Positions 7,494 through 12,410 of a DNA stretch of 12,410 nucleotides are shown in pieces; position 1 is the stretch's first letter; each line of letters starts with the position of its first letter. The stretch is from SZUA-451 sp034721895 (GTDB taxonomy: Bacteria; Campylobacterota; Campylobacteria; Campylobacterales; Sulfurovaceae): positions 1-12,410 of the forward strand of contig JAYEND010000120.1 of NCBI GenBank assembly GCA_034721895.1. The letters run 5' to 3'. The notes under the pieces were generated by a model that ran no database searches, had not been told where the DNA came from, and saw only the letters and a program-made list of their open reading frames with translations. The translations under genes were made by a program, and so were the position numbers.

Positions 7494-8038
7494 TTGTCTG
7501 TCACCTTTGAGAGTATTCTATCCTGATTATCTTGAAAGTAGTTTTTGCATTCCCTCACAGAGTGAAAGGAAAGTGTAGCATCCGAAATATTTTTATCCCC
7601 GATATAGATGGTATTCTCAACTCCTGCATTGTGTGCCAGTTGGATATCGCTCTCTTTGTCTCCGATCATCCAGGAGTCCTTCAGGTTGATCGGGTAGGCT
7701 TCCGAAGCCTGTTCGATCAACCCTGTTTCCGGTTTCCTGCATTGGCACTTATCATCAGGCGTATGGGGGCAGTGGTAGACTCCCTGGATCGCTATCCCCT
7801 CTTTCTTTAGTGTTTCAAGCATCCATTTGGTCAATATCTGAAAATCATCTTCGCTGTAGTATCCCCGGCCGATCCCCGACTGATTGGTGATGATGAAGAG
7901 TAGATATCCCTCATCCTGAAAGAGTTTCAGTAAACTAAGAATACCATTTGAAAATTCAAAGTCTTCGATTTTCCAGACATAGCCATGGTCAACATTGACA
8001 ATACCATCTCTATCGATGAAGAGGGCTTTATGAGGCAT
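7490..8038 (-). CDS. gmhB: D-glycero-D-manno-heptose 1,7-bisphosphate 7-phosphatase
   Basis: GmhB removes the C7 phosphate from heptose 1,7-bisphosphate, between the two HldE reactions. The 182-residue HAD-family (HisB-N type) protein has the nucleophile motif DRDG (Asp9, Asp11), the second motif TNQSGIGRG (51-59) and the third motif RKPETG (101-106). The zinc-binding loop residues Cys90, His92, Cys98 and Cys100 typify GmhB, and the fourth motif is GDKESDI. AAGGAG lies ten bases upstream of the ATG within the end of the sugar transferase gene, two bases of gap separating the two genes. It is the first of four contiguous heptose genes on this strand. Confidence 0.95.
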   Translation of the reverse strand: MPHKALFIDRDGIVNVDHGYVWKIEDFEFSNGILSLLKLFQDEGYLLFIITNQSGIGRGYYSEDDFQILTKWMLETLKKEGIAIQGVYHCPHTPDDKCQCRKPETGLIEQASEAYPINLKDSWMIGDKESDIQLAHNAGVENTIYIGDKNISDATLSFHSVRECKNYFQDNQDRILSKVTDK

Positions 8039-8040
8039 GC

Positions 8041-9360
8041 CTATTGCGCTCCTTCCCTGAACAATACGGTCCTGATCGTCTTGATCAGGATCACAAGGTC
8101 CATCCAGAGGTTCCAGTTTCGAATATACCAGACATCCAGATCAACGCGGTTCCTGAAATCGACTTCGCTGCGTCCGCTTACTTGCCACAGGCCGGTGATA
8201 CCTGGGCGAACCGAGAGGATCGTATCATGATACTTACCGATCTTTTTCTTTTCGTCCAGCATGTAGGGGCGGGGGCCGATGAAACTCATTTCGGTTTTGA
8301 AAACGTTGAAGATCTGCGGCAATTCATCCAGGGAGGTACGTCGGAGAAGACGGCCTGTCGATGTGACGCGCGGATCATTTCGATACTTGTGGTATTTGGC
8401 GTAGTATGCTACCTCTTGAGGGTTTTCCTTCAGATACTCTTTCAGGATCTCGTCACCGTTTTCATACATTGTCCGGAATTTGTAACAGATAAAGACCCTG
8501 CCGCGTTTTCCCAGTCGTTCCTGTTTGAAAAGAATAGGGCTGCCGGGTTCTTCCCTGTGTATTTTATAGACGATATAGATCATTGGTGGTATCAAAAAAG
8601 GAAACATCAGGATTGAAAGAAGCATATCGCTGATACGCTTGGTCCAGAGTCTGTATTTGCTTTTTAGACGATTTTGAAAGACGATCAGGTTGGTACGGGT
8701 ATTGGAGAGTTCATAAATGAAAGAGTGTGTCAGGTTGTATTCGTTGATCAGGGGGATAAAGATGACTTCATGGCGCTTTTTGATCTCTTCATCAAGAATT
8801 TTCTGTGTGGTCTCGATCCCCAACTCATGCGAATTGATAAAGACGGTTTTTGGCTCTTCATTGTCCACCTCTATATATCCAAGATAATGATTTTCCCTGA
8901 TCTCTTTGGAGAGAAAAGGGTCATGACTGTAGATCTTGACCTTTCTCTGCCAGAGTCCGATATGAAAGAGATATTTTTTACCCAAATTTTTTAAAAGAGG
9001 AATCATAAATGCCATACTGAGAAAAATGAAGAGTACTGTCGCTCTAGAGTAATTTTCGATTGTCCTGGTCATTGCCAAAATAGCGAGAATGAAGACAAAT
9101 GCCATAAAGAGTGCTTTGAGAACCTGTCTGCTCTCATGCCAGAAGTCATAACGTCTGGTATAGATCCCCTCATAAGCCATCAGTATGAGAGGCACAGCAT
9201 AGAGGAGCCAAAATCCCAAGTAAAGACTTAGAGTGTGTCCAAAAGTTTGATAGAATGATGCATCAAAAAAAATACGCAGTTTATATCCAATAATAATAGA
9301 CAAAGCAATGGCTAAAAGATCGAGAATAAAAATGATGATCTTGCTGTAGAGGTCTTTCAC
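8041..9360 (-). CDS. WbaP-like polyprenyl-phosphate sugar-1-phosphate transferase
   Basis: This initiating enzyme would move a sugar 1-phosphate from a nucleotide sugar to undecaprenyl phosphate in the inner membrane, priming O-antigen, capsule or exopolysaccharide synthesis. The 439-residue protein is of the large (WbaP/WcaJ) type: four predicted membrane helices at about 8-32, 43-67, 87-106 and 112-132, then a soluble NAD-like middle region, then the catalytic domain from about 240. That domain shows a membrane re-entrant segment (ISDMLLSILMFPFLIPP), FKQERLG, YKFRTM, the catalytic Asp345-Glu346 in SLDELPQIFN, FIGPRP, and RPGITGLWQVSGR. The start is GTG at 9360, with AAGG six bases upstream; an in-frame TAA at 9388-9390 rules out a longer form. 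The sugar (galactose, glucose or other) cannot be decided from sequence. Confidence 0.92.
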   Translation of the reverse strand: MKDLYSKIIIFILDLLAIALSIIIGYKLRIFFDASFYQTFGHTLSLYLGFWLLYAVPLILMAYEGIYTRRYDFWHESRQVLKALFMAFVFILAILAMTRTIENYSRATVLFIFLSMAFMIPLLKNLGKKYLFHIGLWQRKVKIYSHDPFLSKEIRENHYLGYIEVDNEEPKTVFINSHELGIETTQKILDEEIKKRHEVIFIPLINEYNLTHSFIYELSNTRTNLIVFQNRLKSKYRLWTKRISDMLLSILMFPFLIPPMIYIVYKIHREEPGSPILFKQERLGKRGRVFICYKFRTMYENGDEILKEYLKENPQEVAYYAKYHKYRNDPRVTSTGRLLRRTSLDELPQIFNVFKTEMSFIGPRPYMLDEKKKIGKYHDTILSVRPGITGLWQVSGRSEVDFRNRVDLDVWYIRNWNLWMDLVILIKTIRTVLFREGAQ

Positions 9361-9386
9361 TGTTTGCCTTGAAATATCTTTAGCGT

Positions 9387-9392
9387 ATTATA
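9387..9392 (-). promoter_or_regulatory. candidate -10 element upstream of the WbaP-like gene
   Basis: A perfect TATAAT lies on the minus strand in the 32-base gap between the upstream glycosyltransferase stop and the sugar transferase GTG. Transcription would begin around 9380, giving a leader of roughly 20 bases containing the AAGG ribosome-binding site. No convincing -35 is present, as is common in epsilonproteobacteria. It would give the sugar transferase and the four heptose genes a start point independent of the genes upstream. Confidence 0.4.
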
Positions 9393-10490
9393 CTAAATTC
9401 CGGTATGAGTTAGGCACTCATCGATATATTTTTTTAGCTTCGTCTTGAAAACTTGTGTGGAAAATTTTTGCGCATGTCGGGAAATTGCCTGATGGTCAAA
9501 GGAAAGTGTTTCAAACTTTTCAACTGCCTTATTGATACTCTCTGTATTTTGCTGATCAAAAAAAACACCTGTTTTTTCATCGATCACCGTATCCAGAATA
9601 CCCCCTTTTCCGTAAGCGATCACCGGTGTTCCGCATGCCATCGCTTCTACGGGGATAATACCGAAATCTTCCAAAGCTGCAAAGACAAATGCACGGGCAC
9701 GCTGCATATGGGAACGCATGGTTTCATCATCCACATATCCCAAAACCGTAATATTGGATTTGGCAATTGATTTGATCTCTTTCAGTTCCTCTCCACTTCC
9801 GGCAACGACCAGAGGTTTGCCGCTGAGATTGAATGCCTCAACGATCAATTTGATCTTTTTGTAAGGCACCAGGCGTGAAGCCGTGAAGTAGAAGTTTTCC
9901 TTTTGGTCATTCAGAGTGAAAGCAGAGGTATCAACAGGCGGATGGACCACAGTCGAGTTTCTGCCATATGTCTTTCGAATTCTATCTTGCACCAGGGTAG
10001 AGTTCGCGATATAGTTTGTCACGTTTTTTGAAGTTTCCAAATCCCACTTTCGTATAGACTTGAGTACCTGCTGTACCAAAAACTTTTTAGGCTGTTTCAG
10101 GTCAGAAGTATACTCATCATACAGATCCCAGGCATAACGGATCGGTGTATGGCAATAGCAGATATGTATTTGGTGTTTGCCTGTTTTCACCCCTTTGGCG
10201 AATGCCCAGGAGCTGCTGATGATAAGATCATAGGCAGAGAGATCAAACGATTCGATTGCTTTGGGAAACAGTGGAAGGTAATTGCGAAAGTGTTTACGGG
10301 CGGAGGGAAGGTGCTGGATAAAAGATGTTGTTGTCTGTTTTCCTATAAGTACTTCATTACGCTCTTTGCCAGATAAAAAATCAACGATGGAAAAGATATC
10401 TGCATCCGGATAGACTTCAAGTATGGCCCGCAATACTTTTTCAGCTCCCGCATTGGTTACAAGCCAGTCATGAATGATTGCTATTTTCAT
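9393..10490 (-). CDS. GT4 glycosyltransferase, WbaZ/WbdC-like (possible mannosyltransferase)
   Basis: The 365-residue GT-B enzyme is predicted to be cytoplasmic. Its N-terminus is MKIAIIHDWLVTNAGAEKVL, followed by DADIFSIVDFL, TSFIQHLP, ISSSWAFAKGV and the motif YCHTPIRYAWDLYDEY. I associate these with the WbaZ/WbdC-type O-antigen mannosyltransferases. The C-terminal donor-binding half has the retaining GT4 E-x7-E pair, Glu274 and Glu282, in EDFGIIPVEAMACGTP. I took ATG 10490 as the start. A TTG four codons earlier (10502) would overlap the toxin stop and adds residues that do not fit the family. The ATG lies eight bases after the yoeB stop. Donor sugar is inferred only from family resemblance. 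Confidence 0.9.
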   Translation of the reverse strand: MKIAIIHDWLVTNAGAEKVLRAILEVYPDADIFSIVDFLSGKERNEVLIGKQTTTSFIQHLPSARKHFRNYLPLFPKAIESFDLSAYDLIISSSWAFAKGVKTGKHQIHICYCHTPIRYAWDLYDEYTSDLKQPKKFLVQQVLKSIRKWDLETSKNVTNYIANSTLVQDRIRKTYGRNSTVVHPPVDTSAFTLNDQKENFYFTASRLVPYKKIKLIVEAFNLSGKPLVVAGSGEELKEIKSIAKSNITVLGYVDDETMRSHMQRARAFVFAALEDFGIIPVEAMACGTPVIAYGKGGILDTVIDEKTGVFFDQQNTESINKAVEKFETLSFDHQAISRHAQKFSTQVFKTKLKKYIDECLTHTGI

Positions 10491-10498
10491 GTATCTGC

Positions 10499-10753
10499 TC
10501 AATAATGATATCTGCAGGAAATTATGATGATAGAATTCTCATCTATCTCGTAAACCAGTCGATGTTCATCCGTTATCCTTCTGGACCAACACCCTGACAA
10601 TTCATACTTCAATGACTCCGGTTTGCCAAGTCCGTCAAAAGGCTCTCTCTTGATATCCTTGATCAAAGCATTGATTTTTTTTAGATTTTTTTTATCATGA
10701 CTTTGCCAATAGAGATACTCCTCCCAGGCTTCATCCGTCCAGGCCAGGTTCAT
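10499..10753 (-). CDS. yoeB: YoeB-type mRNA interferase toxin
   Basis: YoeB is a ribosome-dependent endoribonuclease of the RelE superfamily that cleaves mRNA in the A site and is neutralised by YefM. The 84-residue protein has exactly the E. coli length. The catalytic residues occupy the same positions: Glu46, Arg65 and His83, with the C-terminal RYHY signature and aromatic Tyr84. The conserved blocks DYLYW-like EEYLYWQ (11-17), KKINALIKDI (25-34) and SRRITDEHRLVY (57-68) are all present, so it looks intact and potentially active. Its ATG overlaps the antitoxin stop as ATGA (10750-10753), giving the usual antitoxin-first order. A run of two A8 tracts falls in codons 21-27. It lies in the middle of a glycosyltransferase series, co-directional with it. 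Confidence 0.96.
   Translation of the reverse strand: MNLAWTDEAWEEYLYWQSHDKKNLKKINALIKDIKREPFDGLGKPESLKYELSGCWSRRITDEHRLVYEIDENSIIIISCRYHY
10675..10693 (-). repeat. 11-base tandem repeat with two A8 tracts inside yoeB
   Basis: On the minus strand two runs of eight adenines (10686-10693 and 10675-10682) are separated by TCT, so the unit A8-TC-T recurs at 11 bases. It encodes Lys-Lys-Asn-Leu-Lys-Lys-Ile (21-27). Such runs are prone to replication or transcriptional slippage, and loss of one base or one 11-base unit would frameshift the toxin. Confidence 0.85.
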
Positions 10754-11001
10754 TCTATCAAGTCTCTCTCTTGAACGCTACCTTCTCTTGCATGCTTTAA
10801 AGATTTCAGTAATCTTTCCCTGTTTTTTGGTGAACTCAGAAGATACTGTGTCTCTTTCATTGAATTGTATTCATCAAAAGGTATGACTACTACATTTTCC
10901 TTACCTTTTCTATGAATGATCACTTCTTCATGATTGAGATACACTGCATCAAACAGGGCTTTCAGGTTGTTTCTGGCTTCTGTCAAACTTACTACTTCCA
11001 T
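10750..11001 (-). CDS. yefM: YefM-type antitoxin of the Phd/YefM family
   Basis: The 83-residue antitoxin matches E. coli YefM in length and plan. The N-terminal DNA-binding part has SLTEARNNL (5-13), a strand pair including IIHRKGKENVVVIPF, and DEYNSM. The C-terminal toxin-binding part has ETQYLLSSPKNRERLL and ends RDLIE, close to the YefM terminus. YefM dimers neutralise YoeB and, with it, repress their own operon. The ATG at 11001 is preceded by AAGGA (11008-11012) six bases upstream. A TGTACA-core operator overlaps the likely promoter and ribosome-binding site. The preceding glycosyltransferase ends 53 bases upstream, so read-through transcription into the pair is possible. Confidence 0.95.
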   Translation of the reverse strand: MEVVSLTEARNNLKALFDAVYLNHEEVIIHRKGKENVVVIPFDEYNSMKETQYLLSSPKNRERLLKSLKHAREGSVQERDLIE

Positions 11002-11009
11002 ATTATTTC

Positions 11010-11032
11010 CTTACATAATCATGTACATAATA
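11010..11032 (-). promoter_or_regulatory. yefM-yoeB promoter/operator with TGTACA core
   Basis: Minus strand: a -10-like TATTAT (11027-11032) runs into the palindrome ATGTACAT (11021-11028), whose core is TGTACA. Twelve bases further on lies an imperfect copy, TGTAAG (11010-11015), within the direct repeat ATTATGTA. TACAT and ATGTA also form an inverted repeat around GATT. E. coli YefM-YoeB is known to bind a long and a short palindrome with 5'-TGTACA-3' cores at close spacing, so this reads as the autoregulatory operator. The second site merges with the ribosome-binding site AAGGA. Confidence 0.7.
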
Positions 11033-11054
11033 CTACCATAAAAATTAAGAAAAA

Positions 11055-12077
11055 TCAAACGAGACTCTTAAAAACCTTCAAATGTTCCTCTGCAGCTTTT
11101 TCCCAGGTAAATTGTTTCACATGTACCAGTCCTTTGGCAATTAGCGCCTTTTGCAAGGATTCATCTTCCAGAACCATCTGTATTTTTTCTGCGATGTCTT
11201 TGATAGTGTCAGGATCTACATAAATGGCTGCATCGCCGCAAACCTCAGGCAAGGCAGTTGTATTGGAGACAATGATTGGCGTGCCGCAAGCCATTGCTTC
11301 CAGTGGAGGAAAGCCGAAACTTTCGTGAAAAGAGGGAAAAACAAAGAGTTTTGCTTTCTGATAATAGATTTTCAGTTCATCCTGGTTTACCCGGTCTATG
11401 ATATCTATATTGTCAGCCGGCTTGGCTCTTTGGATCATTGCAGTGATCCGCTCATCCTCTGAAAAGGTAGAGGAACCGGGAAGGATCATTTTCAAAGGAA
11501 TTTTTTCAAATTCAGGTGTTAGAAATATTTCCAGAAGCGCCTGAAAGTTTTTGATCTCATTCATCGAGCCGACATAGAGAACATAATCTGATTTTTGTTC
11601 TTCTGATGGCAGGAAATGAGATGAGATGCCATGATGTATGACACTGATCTTGCTCTCTGTCCAGGGATATTCCCGGATGATGCGTTTTCTGCTGAAGTTT
11701 GAGATAGTGAATATATGCTGCGCTCTTCGGAGATTTTTGGGAACCAGAAAAGCATAATATTTTTGAAACAGTGAAGAATACTGCCTGGGAAAGTCAAGAA
11801 AAGCCAAATCATGCAGGGTGATGTCAAGTTTTGTTTTTTTGGGAAGCCAGAGCGGTGCAATATTGGAGGGGCAATAGAGAATATCATACTTTCTTGCATA
11901 AAAAGGCAACAGGGTATGTTCCCAGATCTGCTGATAATATCTGTTTTTATATTTCGGTATAGCAATCTCAACATTATTATCAGCTTTTTGCAAAGCTTTG
12001 GATATTTCCTGTGCATGCCTCTGTACCCCGCTGGTATGGTCATGGGCGAGGACACGCCCGTCTATCAGTATTTTCAT
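11055..12077 (-). CDS. GT4 glycosyltransferase, MtfB/WbpY-like
   Basis: The 340-residue GT-B enzyme begins MKILIDGRVLAHDHTSGVQRH. The DGR start and SG-[VI]-x-R-[YH] motif are typical of the MtfB/WbpY group of GT4 enzymes that build O-antigen or A-band-like glycans, often with mannose or rhamnose. Further motifs are TLHDLAFLDFP, the linker SNFSRKRI, LYVGSMNEIKNF, and the C-terminal E-x7-E pair Glu252/Glu260 in ESFGFPPLEAMACGTP. No membrane helix is seen. I chose ATG 12077, which overlaps the upstream stop as ATGA (12074-12077). The longer frame to 12131 adds 18 residues lying inside the upstream gene and breaks the family N-terminus. Specificity is not determinable here. Confidence 0.92.
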   Translation of the reverse strand: MKILIDGRVLAHDHTSGVQRHAQEISKALQKADNNVEIAIPKYKNRYYQQIWEHTLLPFYARKYDILYCPSNIAPLWLPKKTKLDITLHDLAFLDFPRQYSSLFQKYYAFLVPKNLRRAQHIFTISNFSRKRIIREYPWTESKISVIHHGISSHFLPSEEQKSDYVLYVGSMNEIKNFQALLEIFLTPEFEKIPLKMILPGSSTFSEDERITAMIQRAKPADNIDIIDRVNQDELKIYYQKAKLFVFPSFHESFGFPPLEAMACGTPIIVSNTTALPEVCGDAAIYVDPDTIKDIAEKIQMVLEDESLQKALIAKGLVHVKQFTWEKAAEEHLKVFKSLV

Positions 12078-12410
12078 GTTGTTGTAGTCCTGTCTGCTAT
12101 CTCCAGAATTTCTTTGATACGATTTCCCCAATCTGCACTCTCCGCAAACTCCTTGATTGCAGCCGTGTTATCGGATCTGTCTGCCTGTTTGATGGCATTG
12201 ATAAATTCGTCCCTGTTACCGCATAAAAATGCAGGGGATTTCAACTCTTCCAGCTGATGCCACGTCATCGAAACAACAGGCAGACCACAGGCAAAATATT
12301 CATAGAGTTTCAGTGGGTTGATACTTTCAACAAGTTCTAAATGATCGGTGGTATCAAAAGGGATGATCCCGACGTCTGCATTGGAGAGAAATTGGGCAAT
12401 ACGCTCATAT
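12074..12410 (-). CDS. C-terminal part of a GT-B (GT4/GT1-like) glycosyltransferase, 5' truncated by window edge
   Basis: The minus-strand frame is open to the window end and gives about 111 residues ending in a TGA at 12074-12076. The visible part includes FLSNADVGIIPF and then INPLKLYEYFACGLPVVS. This is the classic donor-binding segment of GT-B glycosyltransferases, where P-x-K-x-x-E-Y-x-A-x-G-x-P-V-V holds the nucleotide sugar. The last 60 residues are a helical tail (RDEFINAIKQA, WGNRIKEILEI). The apparent ATG at 12266-12268 is internal, not a start. The acceptor-binding domain is outside the window. It is the first visible gene of the minus-strand block and is coupled to the next by ATGA. 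Confidence 0.88.
   Translation of the reverse strand, partial: YERIAQFLSNADVGIIPFDTTDHLELVESINPLKLYEYFACGLPVVSMTWHQLEELKSPAFLCGNRDEFINAIKQADRSDNTAAIKEFAESADWGNRIKEILEIADRTTTT

Noticed and set aside
8070..8090. An 8-base inverted repeat (CCTGATC / GATCAGG) near the end of the sugar transferase gene, possible terminator or attenuator
   Set aside because: It lies within coding sequence, lacks a following T-run on either strand, and gmhB follows closely with its own ribosome-binding site.
8044..8616. A 190-codon open frame on the + strand opposite the sugar transferase catalytic domain
   Set aside because: The minus-strand reading contains all conserved sugar transferase motifs; the + frame is a by-product of its codon composition.
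12078..12131. A longer N-terminus for the MtfB-like glycosyltransferase
   Set aside because: The 18 added residues are out-of-frame reading of the upstream glycosyltransferase, and ATG 12077 makes the usual ATGA overlap and family start MKILIDGR.
1..12410. Insertion sequences, tRNA genes, CRISPR arrays or attachment sites that might explain the toxin-antitoxin insertion
   Set aside because: I found no transposase-like frame, tRNA-like sequence, spaced repeat array or long flanking direct repeat.

Overview
The window is a dense surface-polysaccharide (LPS/LOS) locus from a Gram-negative bacterium. The best guess is a Campylobacterota (epsilonproteobacterial) genome of moderate GC, for example a Sulfurovum-like organism. 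This rests on two things: gene content (a complete ADP-heptose pathway with a fused HldE, plus waaF and an MsbA-type flippase), and the convergent arrangement of waaF-side genes against gmhA-hldE-hldD-gmhB, which I recall from Campylobacter jejuni LOS loci. The assignment is inference, because no rRNA or species marker is present.

Layout. Left block, + strand, 1-4414: the 3' end of a WaaE/KdtX-like family-2 glycosyltransferase (1-99), two further GT2-type enzymes joined by ATGA overlaps (96-872 and 869-1747), waaF heptosyltransferase II (1751-2665) and an MsbA-like ABC exporter (2705-4414). Right block, - strand, read from 12410 down to 4415: the C-terminal part of a glycosyltransferase (12074-12410), a GT4 enzyme (11055-12077), a YefM-YoeB toxin-antitoxin pair (10499-11001), a WbaZ-like GT4 enzyme (9393-10490), a WbaP-like polyprenyl-phosphate sugar transferase (8041-9360), then gmhB, hldD, hldE and gmhA. 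The two blocks converge with their stop codons directly abutting at 4414/4415. No stretch over 300 bases lacks a gene; the largest gap is the 81-base hldE-gmhA interval.

How it works together. GmhA, HldE (kinase and adenylyltransferase), GmhB and HldD convert sedoheptulose 7-phosphate to ADP-L-glycero-D-manno-heptose. WaaF adds the second heptose of the inner core, and the GT2 enzymes probably extend the core. The MsbA-like protein flips lipid A-core. The WbaP-like enzyme primes a polyprenyl-linked glycan that the GT4 enzymes would elongate. No Wzx, Wzy, Wzm/Wzt or ligase is visible in the window, so the export route of the second glycan is unresolved.

The most unusual element is the canonical YefM-YoeB module embedded in the glycosyltransferase run. 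All three YoeB catalytic residues are in place, and there is a TGTACA-core operator upstream. The downstream glycosyltransferase starts 8 bases after the toxin stop. The toxin gene carries two A8 tracts in an 11-base tandem repeat. I see no wholly new system. The notable point is a potential regulatory link between a self-repressing toxin-antitoxin promoter and polysaccharide genes.
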